Shown: positions 1-7,897, numbered from the stretch's first letter. The stretch is DNA of 18,192 nt from Hungatella sp. UBA3402 (GCA_002358555.1 DEPC01000231.1:1-18192), one strand, 5' to 3'. Notes: generated by a model not told the origin, from the sequence alone. A program made the numbers and translations.

Positions 1-363
1 ATCGGTGCTCTGCTTCGTGGTGTTCAGAGAACTGAAATCGAAAGAGGACAGTGTCTGTGTAAACCAGGTTCCGTAAAGTGTCATCATAAGTTTACTGCTC
101 AGGTTTACGTTCTGACTAAGGACGAGGGTGGCCGTCATACTCCTTTCTTCAACAACTATCGTCCACAGTTCTATTTCAGAACAACTGATGTTACTGGTGT
201 TTGCGAACTGCCTACTGGTACTGAGATGTGTATGCCTGGCGACAACGTAGAGATGAGCGTTGAGTTGATTCATCCAGTAGCTATGGAGCAGGGTTTGCGT
301 TTCGCTATCCGTGAAGGTGGTAGAACCGTTGGTTCTGGTAGAGTTGTTTCTATCGTTGAGTAA
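1..363 (+). CDS. tuf: Elongation factor Tu, C-terminal part (5' end outside window)
   Basis: The first 120 codons, read from base 1, give the end of domain II and all of domain III of EF-Tu, the GTPase that delivers aminoacyl-tRNA to the ribosome. Diagnostic segments are [28 protein letters not shown] and [19 protein letters not shown], ending SIVE and TAA. The G domain lies left of the window. Extra cysteines ([24 protein letters not shown]) are the style I know from Lachnospiraceae EF-Tu, which supports the taxonomic guess. A strong intrinsic terminator follows within 40 bp, so tuf is the last gene of its transcript. Confidence 0.98.
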   Translation: MGALLRGVQRTEIERGQCLCKPGSVKCHHKFTAQVYVLTKDEGGRHTPFFNNYRPQFYFRTTDVTGVCELPTGTEMCMPGDNVEMSVELIHPVAMEQGLRFAIREGGRTVGSGRVVSIVE

Positions 364-397
364 TCTTTGATAGTGTCTCTAAAAAGTTAGATTTATG

Positions 398-428
398 GGG
401 CTTTCCGAGAAATCGGGAAGCCCTTTTT
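398..428 (+). terminator. Intrinsic terminator of tuf
   Basis: An 11-bp stem (398-408 with 413-423, one G-T wobble) closed by a GAAA tetraloop is followed by five Ts. It lies 35 bp after the tuf stop codon. Confidence 0.93.
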
Positions 429-430
429 GC

Positions 431-768
431 AATTTTGTAACAGTGAAAAAATTGAAAACGGTGCCCACATGATGACATAAAATAGAATTTCGATAAAATT
501 TGGCACCATTTTCATCAGAGGTTACTTTTACCAACACTATTAAGTGAAAGAGCAGGGGAGATGTTCAACAAAAGAACATAGATTGGTTTATCAAGTAAAT
601 GAAGATAATTTAACTGGTACAACGAATTAATTTAATAGTATATACTTATAGATATCACTATTAGAGTGCTTAGAAGTATGTTACAAAAAGCTGTTATAAA
701 ATGTAGTAAAAAGCAAGAGCAATTCTATTTTAAAATATCATTTCAATATGAATCTTCCCGAAATTCCA
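431..768. other. Intergenic region between tuf and the HAD gene; one 13-bp inverted repeat
   Basis: No credible gene was found on either strand. The one visible structure is an inverted repeat, TGAAAACGGTGCC at 453-465 and GGCACCATTTTCA at 502-514 (12 of 13 positions complementary, the other a wobble), separated by 36 bp. No T-run follows, so it is not a classical terminator. The rest is A/T-rich without recognisable signals up to the promoter at 769. Confidence 0.6.
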
Positions 769-797
769 TTGCAGTTCGTATATTTTTTTGATATAAT
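769..797 (+). promoter_or_regulatory. Promoter of the HAD phosphatase gene
   Basis: TTGCAG at 769-774, a 17-bp spacer and a perfect TATAAT at 792-797. The predicted transcript would begin near 804, so translation must start at 841; a start at 748 would lie upstream of the promoter. Confidence 0.7.
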
Positions 798-840
798 ACC
801 ACAGTATCATATATTATTAATCAGCAGAACGGAGTTTATT

Positions 841-1551
841 ATGAGATATCGCTTTTTGCTCTTTGATGTGGATAATACTCTGCTGGATTTTGATGCCAAT
901 GAGGCAGAATCCTTTCGCTCTATGATAGAGCAAGTGGGAGAAACTTGGACACAGGAGCTCTATGAAACTTACAGGCAGATGAATATAAATTTGTGGAAAC
1001 AGATTGAGCGAAAAGAAATTAGTGTTGAGGAAGGAATAAACCGCCGTTTTTCAGACTTAATGGCCCTGTATGGCAAATGTGTAGATGGTAAGAAATGGGA
1101 AGAGATATACCGTTTTTATTTGAATCAAGGAGCACAGAAAATACCTCAGGTTGATTTAGTTTTGCAGAATTTGAAAAAACAAGGTTATGAATTATATGTC
1201 ATCACTAATGGGGTGGAGGAAACCCAAGTATCTCGAATGAAAAAGTCAGGTCTTGACCAATATTTTAGAGAATCTTTCATTTCTGGAAAAGTAGGTATCG
1301 GAAAGCCATCAAAAGAATTTTTTGATTATGTAAAGTTACATATTGATGGATTTGAAGAATATTCTGCATTGATTATAGGCGATTCTTTGACTTCAGATAT
1401 CAAAGGTGGAATCGATAATGGTATAGATACTTGCTGGTTTTATCGGGATAAGAAAAAAGAACTTTGGGAAGAAGAACTAAAGGAAAGTGGATTACAGCCG
1501 ACGTATAAAATTAGAAAGCTGACAGAATTATTGACGATTTTATCTCATTGA
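841..1551 (+). CDS. HAD-family phosphatase, YjjG-type pyrimidine nucleotidase
   Basis: A 236-residue cytosolic haloacid dehalogenase-superfamily hydrolase. Motif I is FDVDNTLLDF with nucleophile D9 and acid/base D11, motif II is ITNG (121-124), motif III is lysine 155 in GIGKPSKEFF, and motif IV is IIGDSLTSDIKGG with D181 and D186. A helical cap lies at about residues 16-100. Length and motif wording match YjjG/YfnB proteins, which dephosphorylate nucleoside monophosphates, including non-canonical pyrimidines; the substrate here is inferred. The ATG at 841 is chosen because the preceding in-frame ATG at 748 lies upstream of a good promoter and its leader peptide is unlike the family. A weak ribosome site (ACGGAG) precedes 841. 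The gene looks monocistronic. Confidence 0.88.
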   Translation: MRYRFLLFDVDNTLLDFDANEAESFRSMIEQVGETWTQELYETYRQMNINLWKQIERKEISVEEGINRRFSDLMALYGKCVDGKKWEEIYRFYLNQGAQKIPQVDLVLQNLKKQGYELYVITNGVEETQVSRMKKSGLDQYFRESFISGKVGIGKPSKEFFDYVKLHIDGFEEYSALIIGDSLTSDIKGGIDNGIDTCWFYRDKKKELWEEELKESGLQPTYKIRKLTELLTILSH

Positions 1552-1555
1552 ATGA

Positions 1556-1615
1556 AGAAAGGGGCTTATCGCCCAGACATTAGCAAGCTTGTCAGTGCGG
1601 TAGGCCCTTTCTGTT
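1556..1615. terminator. Bidirectional hairpin terminator between convergent genes
   Basis: AGAAAGGG (1556-1563) pairs with CCCTTTCT (1605-1612). The stem continues inward through TATCGC with GCGGTA. Pyrimidine-rich tails leave both sides (TTTCTGTTCT on plus, TTTCTTC on minus). It lies 5 bp after the HAD stop codon and about 60 bp beyond the stop of the convergent GDSL gene, so it can serve both. Confidence 0.6.
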
Positions 1616-1674
1616 CTCTATAAGTGATTGCTTTTTTGAAGTCAATCAGATAATAGATAAGGCAACACAATCAA

Positions 1675-2319
1675 TTATATAATTCCAAGAATATAATTAG
1701 CTAATCCTGCTGCTAACTGTGCATGGCCAGCTTCTGTTAAATGCATGAAGTCAATTTCATTGGGCTTTGCGGTAAGCATCTTGTTGGCATCTAGATAATG
1801 ACATCCCATTAACTTTGCAATGGTTTCATATTCTTTGGCTAGTCCTTTAGATTTTTGAGAACAGCCTTTTCCCATGGTTGCCGCTATTGCCGTGTTTATG
1901 TATTCTGTGCTGATGTTCTGAGGTGTTACAATCAGAATTTCAGGCTTTCCGTCCAGCCAACAGTCTGTAGTTGCCAAGGCTTTGGCAATTAGACGTTTAA
2001 GTCCAAGTGCGATACATGCAGACGAAGCACCAAAACGCTCTTTGGTATCATTAGTGCCTAACATGATTACTAAAAGAGCTACTGGTTCATGGGTCATAAG
2101 GCAAGGATACAGATAGTCAAGGCCGGACAAACCTTCATGGATAGGGTCAGGAAAGCTGGTGGTTCGACCAGACAAGCCTTCTTCAAGTACTAAAAAATCG
2201 TCCCCCAGGTACTTCTGAAGCAAACAGGTCCAGCGCTGTTCCTCATCAAAGCGCCCATTTGTCTCGGCACAGTATCCATGAGTATTGGAATCGCCGAAAC
2301 ATACAATATGCTTTTTCAC
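1675..2319 (-). CDS. SGNH/GDSL esterase in the sialic-acid cluster (possible sialate O-acetylesterase)
   Basis: A 214-residue SGNH-fold hydrolase with no signal peptide, so probably cytosolic. All four family blocks are present: GDSN (nucleophile S11), the block II glycine in GLSGRTT (49-54), GTND (88-91), and the DxxH dyad D190 and H193 in DFMHLTEAGH. The start is GTG at 2319, preceded by GAAGGAG at a long 12-nt spacing. It lies 21 bp downstream of nanA in the same orientation, so the two are probably co-transcribed. From that context I infer removal of O-acetyl groups from imported sialic acids before cleavage by NanA. The family alone is equally compatible with other arylesterase or acetyl-xylan-type activities. 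Confidence 0.82.
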   Translation of the reverse strand: MKKHIVCFGDSNTHGYCAETNGRFDEEQRWTCLLQKYLGDDFLVLEEGLSGRTTSFPDPIHEGLSGLDYLYPCLMTHEPVALLVIMLGTNDTKERFGASSACIALGLKRLIAKALATTDCWLDGKPEILIVTPQNISTEYINTAIAATMGKGCSQKSKGLAKEYETIAKLMGCHYLDANKMLTAKPNEIDFMHLTEAGHAQLAAGLANYILGII

Positions 2320-2340
2320 AATCTATCACAACTCCTTCGC

Positions 2341-3258
2341 TTACAGGTCTTTTGTGTCAGCGATGGCCTGCTTAATGTCTTTGTAAAGCTGAACTAGGTC
2401 AGGGTTATCCAAGGCAACCGGAAGGAATGGTAGTCTGGGGTCTCCCATAGGACATCCATCGAGTGAAATGATACCTTTTACTGCACCATGCATAGAGGCA
2501 AAGGAGCAGAGACGATAAATCAAAGGAGTGACAATCGCCTGGACATCAGCAGCCCTGTTCCATTCGCCACGATTGATGAGTTCATCCATTTTTAGATATA
2601 ATTCAGGCATAGCTCCATAGGTTCCGCCGATTCCTGAATCAGCCCCCATAAGTCTTCCAGCTACAAATTGCTCGTCAGGGCCATTGAACACGATAAAATC
2701 TTTTCCGCCAGCGTTTTTGAACCGAAGGATATCTTGAGCAGGGTCCGAGGAACATTTCACACCAGCTACCCGTTCATTTTCCAGCATCCGATGGAATAAG
2801 TTCATAGATAAATTAAATCCGGTCAACTGTGGAATATTGTAGATAAAAAATGGCAGGTCTGCAGCTTTGGTAATTTCAGTCCAATGCTGATAGACACTTT
2901 CTTCCCCAAGGCGGTAATAAACACATGGCACTGCAGAGGTAGCATCTGCTCCTACCTTTTCTGCATGAGCTGCCAGCATAGCGGAATGTCTGGTGTCTGG
3001 ACAACCTACATGAACAATAATATTCATGTCATCTCCTATCTCATTCACTACAGTTTCAGTTACCAGCATACGCTCTTCTGTATCCAGAAGAAATCCTTCG
3101 CCAGTGCTGCCGCATACATACATCTGCTTCACGCCTTTGTCACGGAAGTAGCGGGATACGGCTTTTACTGCGTCCACATCAATGGAACCGTCTTTTTTAA
3201 AAGGGGTATTAAGGGCAACAGTAATGTGGCGGAATTTATCCGTCTCGTATTTTGACAT
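2341..3258 (-). CDS. nanA: N-acetylneuraminate lyase
   Basis: A 305-residue class I aldolase of the DHDPS/NAL family that cleaves Neu5Ac to N-acetylmannosamine and pyruvate in the cytosol. Visible are the carboxylate-binding loop GSTGEG (50-55), catalytic tyrosine Y140 in FFIYNIP, the Schiff-base lysine K168 in AGVKCSS, and FNGPDEQF (191-198), whose GxDE replaces the residues that bind the sugar tail in known NanA enzymes. These correspond to Y137 and K165 of E. coli NanA. The DE pair favours lyase over dihydrodipicolinate synthase, and the nanE/nanK neighbours settle it. It is the first gene of a leftward operon with the GDSL esterase, divergent from nanE. Confidence 0.94.
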   Translation of the reverse strand: MSKYETDKFRHITVALNTPFKKDGSIDVDAVKAVSRYFRDKGVKQMYVCGSTGEGFLLDTEERMLVTETVVNEIGDDMNIIVHVGCPDTRHSAMLAAHAEKVGADATSAVPCVYYRLGEESVYQHWTEITKAADLPFFIYNIPQLTGFNLSMNLFHRMLENERVAGVKCSSDPAQDILRFKNAGGKDFIVFNGPDEQFVAGRLMGADSGIGGTYGAMPELYLKMDELINRGEWNRAADVQAIVTPLIYRLCSFASMHGAVKGIISLDGCPMGDPRLPFLPVALDNPDLVQLYKDIKQAIADTKDL

Positions 3259-3304
3259 AAGGGCACCTGTCCTTTCAAAAGAAAAATGATTGTTACCACC
3301 TTAA

Positions 3305-3333
3305 ATCATACCACTATTAGAGAAAGAAATCAA
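3305..3333 (-). promoter_or_regulatory. Promoter of the nanA-esterase operon
   Basis: On the minus strand TTGATT (3328-3333), a 17-bp spacer and TATGAT (3305-3310). Transcription would begin near 3298 and leave a leader of about 40 nt before the nanA ATG. An A/T dyad at about 3342-3355 lies just upstream of the -35. Confidence 0.68.
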
Positions 3334-3340
3334 GAAGTAA

Positions 3341-3387
3341 AGAAAATTTTTTTTGCGCTTCCAGTGGTATTGAAAAAATTTTTTACA
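3341..3387. promoter_or_regulatory. Candidate RpiR-family operator region between nanA and nanE
   Basis: Two A/T dyads lie between the divergent promoters. One is TGAAAAAATTTTTTACA at 3371-3387, containing the perfect 12-bp palindrome AAAAAATTTTTT, and it overlaps the nanE -35. The other is GAAAATTTTTTTTG at 3342-3355, just upstream of the nanA -35. A related dyad, CAAAAGAATTTTTTTG (6424-6439), occupies the transporter promoter. RpiR-type regulators usually bind A/T-rich TGAAA-type palindromes. Assignment to the regulator encoded at 5179 is an inference. Confidence 0.45.
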
Positions 3388-3398
3388 TATGTTATATT
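3370..3398 (+). promoter_or_regulatory. Promoter of nanE-nanK-rpiR
   Basis: TTGAAA (3370-3375), a 17-bp spacer and TATATT (3393-3398), giving a start near 3405. A perfect A6T6 palindrome starts inside the -35, so a bound regulator would block RNA polymerase. Confidence 0.7.
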
Positions 3399-3455
3399 AT
3401 AGTATATAGCTATGTGATTTTATTATCATACCAATTTAATAAGGAGGCTGCAAAA

Positions 3456-4151
3456 ATGAATTTGACAAATCAGGAAATTTTGGAACAGATTAAAGGTGGA
3501 TTGATTGTTTCCTGCCAGGCTTTAGAGACAGAACCTCTCCATAGTTCCTATATCATGTCCAGGATGGCATATGCGGCCATGTTGGGCGGGGCAGTGGGTA
3601 TCCGTGCGAATACCATAGTAGATATTACTGAGATTAAAAAAAACGTGTCGCTTCCCATTATTGGCATTATTAAACAGAATTATGGGGATTGCAATGTGTA
3701 TATTACACCAACCATGAAGGAGATTGATGCGCTGGTGGAATGTGGAGTTTCTATTATTGCCACGGATGCTACCCATAGACCTAGACCAGATGGAAAGAGT
3801 TTGGACGAGTTCTTTGGAGAAGTACGAACAAAGTATCCAAATCAGTTGTTCATGGCAGACTGCTCTTCTTATGAAGAAGGTATCCATGCGGCAGAGATTG
3901 GATTTGACTTGGTGGGCACTACCATGAATGGCTATACGGAATATACCAAAGGAAGTTCCCTTCCCAATATTGAATTGATGAAGCGTTTGGTTGATAATTG
4001 TAAAAAACCGATTATAGCAGAAGGAGGAATCTGGCTTCCAGAACAGTTAAAGGCTGCACTGGATGCAGGTGTATTGGCAGCTGTAATCGGAGGAGCCATT
4101 ACCAGACCATTAGAAATCACAAAACGCTTTGTAGCTGCAATATCTGAATAA
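3456..4151 (+). CDS. nanE: N-acetylmannosamine-6-phosphate 2-epimerase
   Basis: A 231-residue TIM-barrel enzyme that converts ManNAc-6-P to GlcNAc-6-P, joining sialic-acid breakdown to amino-sugar metabolism. Family signatures are [17 protein letters not shown] near the N-terminus, [11 protein letters not shown] with the expected catalytic lysine K73, [12 protein letters not shown] (102-113), and the phosphate-binding end IIAEGG with catalytic-type E189 followed by [11 protein letters not shown]. The start at 3456 is preceded by AAGGAGG (3441-3447) at 8 nt; upstream in-frame codons to 3414 lack a ribosome site and overlap the transcript start. It heads the operon with nanK and the RpiR gene and is divergent from nanA. 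Confidence 0.95.
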   Translation: MNLTNQEILEQIKGGLIVSCQALETEPLHSSYIMSRMAYAAMLGGAVGIRANTIVDITEIKKNVSLPIIGIIKQNYGDCNVYITPTMKEIDALVECGVSIIATDATHRPRPDGKSLDEFFGEVRTKYPNQLFMADCSSYEEGIHAAEIGFDLVGTTMNGYTEYTKGSSLPNIELMKRLVDNCKKPIIAEGGIWLPEQLKAALDAGVLAAVIGGAITRPLEITKRFVAAISE

Positions 4152-4254
4152 GAAACTTTCTGCAAGGTCAAACGATAATGCAAACAGAGCGTTCTCGGCA
4201 GCAACCCTAGTAGTAAGAAGCTTTCAGGAGGGCTGTGGAAAGGAATCAAGGAAT

Positions 4255-5142
4255 ATGAGAATAGCAGCTTTAGATATTGGCGGTACTTCCATAAAATCTG
4301 GGATATGGAATGGTCAAGAGTTTGTGGAAGTAAAGGAGTGGGATACCAATGCAAAAAATGGCGGTGTCTATGTAGTGGAGCGTATCAAGGAGATTCTTGA
4401 TACATATAAGCCATTTGAAGCTATAGGAATCAGTACAGCTGGACAAGTTAATTCCAAAGAGGGATATATCCGTTATGCCAATGAAAATATACCTGGCTAT
4501 ACAGGAACACGACTAAAAGATATTGTAGAAACAGAATTCAAAGTGCCTGCAGCAGTGGAAAATGATGTGAATGCCGCGGCTTTGGGGGAAGCCAGGTTTG
4601 GTGCAGGCAAAGAATTTGATGATTTCTTATGTATCACTTATGGAACTGGAGTAGGTGGTGCCATTGTTATCAAGAAGCAGATTTATGGAGGAAACAACTA
4701 TTCTGCTGGAGAATTTGGTGGGATATTGATTCATCCAGAAGACCGCATAGAGGGGAATCCCTTTAGTGGATGCTATGAGAAATATGCTTCTGCCACAGCA
4801 TTAGTAGCTAGGGCAAAGGAGCATGACAAAAGTCTGATAAATGGCAGAGAGATTTTTGCCAGGATTCAGGAGGAGGCAATAAGAGTAATCGTGGACAAAT
4901 GGATTGATGAGATTGTCCATGGACTGGTAACGGTGATTCATATTTTTAATCCGTCCTGTGTAATTTTGGGCGGCGGTGTTATGGAGCAGCCGTATATTCT
5001 GGAACAGGTCAGAAAAAAGACGGCTGACCGAGTTATGAGCAGTTTTCGAGATGTAGAGCTAAAGACAGCAGCTTTGGGCAACAGAGCTGGTCTTATGGGA
5101 GCATCTTGGCTTGCTATAGAACAAACGAAAAGGACAGAATAA
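4255..5142 (+). CDS. nanK: ROK-family N-acetylmannosamine kinase
   Basis: A 295-residue ROK sugar kinase expected to phosphorylate ManNAc at O6. The N-terminal ATP-phosphate loop is ALDIGGTSIKSG (5-16), the catalytic aspartate is D104 in ENDVNAAALGEARFG, and the second phosphate loop is YGTGVGGAIV (129-138). AGEFGG (151-156) with H160 matches the ROK E-G-H sugar-binding motif. The cysteine-rich zinc loop usual in ROK kinases (CxCGxxGCxE) is reduced to SGCYEKYAS (171-179): only the GCxE remnant is left. Such zinc-less forms are known among Firmicute ROK kinases, so this does not exclude activity. It lies 103 bp after nanE; GGAGG at 4227 and AAGGA close to the ATG are both possible ribosome sites. 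Confidence 0.87.
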   Translation: MRIAALDIGGTSIKSGIWNGQEFVEVKEWDTNAKNGGVYVVERIKEILDTYKPFEAIGISTAGQVNSKEGYIRYANENIPGYTGTRLKDIVETEFKVPAAVENDVNAAALGEARFGAGKEFDDFLCITYGTGVGGAIVIKKQIYGGNNYSAGEFGGILIHPEDRIEGNPFSGCYEKYASATALVARAKEHDKSLINGREIFARIQEEAIRVIVDKWIDEIVHGLVTVIHIFNPSCVILGGGVMEQPYILEQVRKKTADRVMSSFRDVELKTAALGNRAGLMGASWLAIEQTKRTE

Positions 5143-5178
5143 AAAACAGTTAGAAGAATGACAGAAGGAGGGGTATTG

Positions 5179-6033
5179 ATGCAAGGTGATTTTTTGGTAA
5201 AAATAAGGACTGCATATAATCAGTTTACAAAAGCGGAAAAAAAGGTGGCTGACTATATTCTGCAAAATCCAAGGGAAGTATTGTTTATGTCTATTACGGA
5301 TTTAGCAGAAGCCTGCAATGTAGGTGATACCAGCGTGTTTCGGTTTTGCAAATCAATGGAACTAAAAGGGTATCAAGAATTTAAGATGGTATTGTCTCTA
5401 AGTCTTAATGAGGATGCAAAAGAGGCTAGCAGACTTTCAGGCAATATCAGTCTAAATGATACGTTTCAAGAATTAGCTCAGAAGGTGCTTAGTACCAATG
5501 TTCATGCCTTGACAGAAACCCATTCTCTGTTAGATGAGAATATTTTTAACCAGGCTATTGATTGTCTTCATGAGGCAAAAAAAATCTATTTTTTCGGGGT
5601 AGGAGCGAGTGTTCTCACTGCTTTGAAAGCGGCCAACAAATTTTTGCGTATTGAGCCGAAGGTATACTGTATTCAAGATTCGCATATGCAAGCCATGGTA
5701 GCTTCCATGATGAATCCAGAGGAAGTGGCAGTCGTATTTTCCTATTCTGGGGCTACAAAAGATACCATCCATGTGGCGCAACTTGCTAAGCAGGCAGGAG
5801 CAAAGGTAATTTGCATTACAAGGTTTATCAAGTCACCATTGACTGCTTATGCAGATTTAACTCTGCTCAGCGGAGCCAATGAGGGACCGCTTCAAGGAGG
5901 TTCTACATCTGGAGAGATTAGCCAGTTGTTTTTAATTGACTTAATGTATACTGAATATTACCGAAGATATTTTGAGACATGCAGCAAAAATAATGAGAGA
6001 ACTTCAGGGTCTGTGATGGAAAGACTTTGTTAA
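5179..6033 (+). CDS. MurR/RpiR-family transcriptional regulator (probable nan regulator)
   Basis: A 284-residue regulator. The N-terminal RpiR helix-turn-helix spans about residues 1-77, with recognition-helix segment ITDLAEACNVGDTSVFRFCK (39-58). A C-terminal SIS phosphosugar-binding domain spans about 125-265, with the FFGVGAS loop (138-144) and FSYSGATKDT (187-196) that grips the sugar phosphate. It probably senses ManNAc-6-P or GlcNAc-6-P and controls this cluster. The start at 5179 is preferred over the ATG at 5158 because AAGGAGG (5165-5171) stands 7 nt before 5179 and lies inside the longer frame. It is the third gene of the nanE operon, 36 bp after nanK, so it may regulate its own synthesis. 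Confidence 0.9.
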   Translation: MQGDFLVKIRTAYNQFTKAEKKVADYILQNPREVLFMSITDLAEACNVGDTSVFRFCKSMELKGYQEFKMVLSLSLNEDAKEASRLSGNISLNDTFQELAQKVLSTNVHALTETHSLLDENIFNQAIDCLHEAKKIYFFGVGASVLTALKAANKFLRIEPKVYCIQDSHMQAMVASMMNPEEVAVVFSYSGATKDTIHVAQLAKQAGAKVICITRFIKSPLTAYADLTLLSGANEGPLQGGSTSGEISQLFLIDLMYTEYYRRYFETCSKNNERTSGSVMERLC

Positions 6034-6101
6034 AACAGGTTTGGAATAGATTTGGATATGCTTCTTGTCAAGTAGCCAAATAAATATTTAGATGGCAAGT
6101 G

Positions 6102-6203
6102 GGAACTATTGTAAAATACTATCATTCTACCATATATAGATGTGATATTGGAAATATTTGAACTGTATATGGTAGAAATCTGTTATTTTGCAATAGTTCC
6201 TTT
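6102..6203. repeat. Long imperfect inverted repeat, copy A, with T-tail
   Basis: The left arm, GGAACTATTGTAAAATACT and onward (6102-6136), is matched by the right arm ending AGGTTATTTTG-like ...TTATTTTGCAATAGTTCC (6166-6200). The two arms pair over about 35 bp with a few mismatches around a 29-nt loop and are followed by TTTTA. It lies about 70 bp after the regulator stop and can act as its terminator. Arm sequence and layout are shared with a second copy at 9777-9859 (both contain GTAGAAATCT and TTATTTT in the right arm), so this is a repeat family, possibly MITE-like, and not just a chance hairpin. Confidence 0.75.
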
Positions 6204-6419
6204 TATAGTTTCATTATTTAGGATAGGTCTGTTGGCGCAACTTTCTTCCGTGCTGGTGGTTGGCAATTTTAATGATATATAGCTGCGAATTAGAATTTTC
6301 CTATTTTTTTAGAAGGAATCTTTGCGGAATGTCTGGCAGAATTTTCAAACTATATTTTCCTTTTGCTGTGACAAACGATAGGAATGATAGATGTGAAAAA
6401 TCTTTCTTTTTAGTCAATA
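6204..6419. other. Long leader-side intergenic region upstream of the transporter promoter
   Basis: This stretch lies between repeat copy A and the transporter promoter. An 84-codon open frame crosses it (6260-6514), but it has no ribosome site, resembles no family, and its second half is occupied by the promoter and ribosome site of the next gene. I see no RNA gene. ATGTGAAAAATCTTTC around 6391-6406 is A/T-rich with a TGAAA half-site and could be an auxiliary regulator site. Confidence 0.4.
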
Positions 6420-6448
6420 TTGACAAAAGAATTTTTTTGATATATAAT
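6420..6448 (+). promoter_or_regulatory. Consensus promoter of the sugar ABC transporter operon
   Basis: TTGACA (6420-6425), a 17-bp spacer and TATAAT (6443-6448), a perfect sigma-A match. The spacer holds the imperfect palindrome CAAAAGAATTTTTTTG (6424-6439), resembling the dyad in the nanE promoter. A promoter this strong suggests that control is by repression. The leader is about 60 nt and contains a small GGGAT/ATCCC hairpin (6467-6480). Confidence 0.85.
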
Positions 6449-6517
6449 CAAAATATAACAATAAATGGGATAAAAATCCCTTATAAGTTGGTGAAAATTT
6501 ATAAAGGAGGATAAGAA

Positions 6518-7897
6518 ATGAAAAAATTTTTATCATTAGGTCTGGCAGCAGCATTGTTGGTGACAACGCTAGCTGGCTGTGGAGGACAGAGCACTACAGA
6601 AACAACCGCAGGTGGGGGAGGAGAAAGGTCTGATGCAGGTGGAGCAGCTCCTGAAGCACCAACAGCTTCTGGAGATACGGTTGAGATTACCTGGTGGGCA
6701 TTCCCTACCTTTACACAGGATACAGACCAACCAGCAGGCACTTATGAGGCTGAAATTATTGCAGCTTTTGAGGCAAAGAATCCTGGCATTAAGGTGAATC
6801 TGGAAACCATCGACTTTACCTCAGGCCCAGAGAAGATTACAGCTGCTATTGAGGCAGGAACTGTATGTGATGTATTGTTTGATGCCCCAGGACGTATCAT
6901 CTCTTATGCACAGAACGGAAAATTGGTAAAATTAGATGATATGTTCACAGATGAATATGTAAAAGATGTGAATAATGAGGCTCTTTTAAATTCCTGTAAG
7001 TCTGATGATGGAAGCTATTATATGTATCCTATCAGTACAGCAGCATTTTGCATGGCAGTAAGCAAGCAGGCATTAGAATCTGCAGATGCCATGAACTGTA
7101 TTAACTTAGAAGGCGACAGGACATGGACAACAGCTCAATTTGAAGAATTGCTCCAGAAATTCAATGCAGCAGGTTTAAACGGCGCAACCGTATATTGTTC
7201 TGGTCAAGGCGGCGACCAGGGTATCCGTGCATTTGTAACCAATTTGTATGATAGCCAGGTGACAAATGACGAGATAACCGAATACACCTTAAATGATGAA
7301 GGTGGAATTAAGGCTATGACCAAGATTAAAGAGTGGGTTGATGCAGGCTATATGTTGAATGGTTCTGCCTACAATGGTGGCGAAGATGTAGACCAGTTTG
7401 TAGCAGGAAATACTGCATTTACTACCCTGTGGTCTCCAGGTCTTGCCTCTCAGAGAGCAGAGACTTTAAAGGAAAATGGCATTGAAGCTATTGCCCTTCC
7501 ATTCCCGTCTGAAGATGGAACTCCAGAACTAGAATATCTGGTAAATGGATTCTGTGTATTTGACAATGGCGATGCAGCAAGAGCAGAAGCTTCTAAGACA
7601 TTTATTGACTTCATCTGTAATGATGAAGAATGGGGACCCAAGAATGTAGTAAGAACCAGTGTATTCCCAGTTCGTCAGTCCATGGGCGATTTGTATCCAG
7701 GGGATGCAGAGATGCAGTTTTATGGCAGCCTGACCAAGTATTATTCTCCATACTACAATACTATCAAAGGCTTTGCAGAGATGAGAACTTATTGGTTCCC
7801 AATGCTTCAGGCAGTGTTAAATGGCGATTCCACCCCAGAGGATGCGGTAAATGATTTTGTAACAAAAGCTAACCAGTCAATCGCGAATGCACAGTAA
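6518..7897 (+). CDS. ABC transporter solute-binding lipoprotein, family 1 (probable sialic-acid binder)
   Basis: A 459-residue extracellular sugar-binding protein. A lipoprotein signal (KK, hydrophobic core, lipobox LAGC) places the lipidated cysteine at C21. A Gly/Ser/Thr/Glu-rich tether (about 22-55) follows, then a mature domain typical of family 1 binding proteins, with EITWWAFPTF at the start, AAFEAKNPGIKVN, and a C-terminal AVNDFVTKANQSI helix. AAGGAGG stands 7 nt before the ATG. Position directly after nanE-nanK-rpiR suggests a SAT2-type sialic-acid transporter as in Ruminococcus gnavus; the ligand is inferred from context and could be another amino sugar or oligosaccharide. A terminator hairpin follows, so this gene is probably made in excess of the permeases. 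Confidence 0.9.
   Translation: MKKFLSLGLAAALLVTTLAGCGGQSTTETTAGGGGERSDAGGAAPEAPTASGDTVEITWWAFPTFTQDTDQPAGTYEAEIIAAFEAKNPGIKVNLETIDFTSGPEKITAAIEAGTVCDVLFDAPGRIISYAQNGKLVKLDDMFTDEYVKDVNNEALLNSCKSDDGSYYMYPISTAAFCMAVSKQALESADAMNCINLEGDRTWTTAQFEELLQKFNAAGLNGATVYCSGQGGDQGIRAFVTNLYDSQVTNDEITEYTLNDEGGIKAMTKIKEWVDAGYMLNGSAYNGGEDVDQFVAGNTAFTTLWSPGLASQRAETLKENGIEAIALPFPSEDGTPELEYLVNGFCVFDNGDAARAEASKTFIDFICNDEEWGPKNVVRTSVFPVRQSMGDLYPGDAEMQFYGSLTKYYSPYYNTIKGFAEMRTYWFPMLQAVLNGDSTPEDAVNDFVTKANQSIANAQ

Noticed and set aside
748..840. An in-frame upstream start that would add 31 residues to the HAD phosphatase
   Set aside because: It lies upstream of a TTGCAG-17-TATAAT promoter, has no ribosome site, and the extra residues precede the family's usual N-terminal motif.
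4118..4135. A cre-like sequence ACAAAACGCTTTGT inside nanE
   Set aside because: It lies within conserved coding sequence near the end of the gene, where the codons explain it. CcpA control from that position would be unusual.
6260..6514. An 84-codon open frame upstream of the transporter
   Set aside because: It contains the consensus promoter and the ribosome site of the binding-protein gene, has no ribosome site itself, and the composition looks like translated A/T-rich intergenic DNA.
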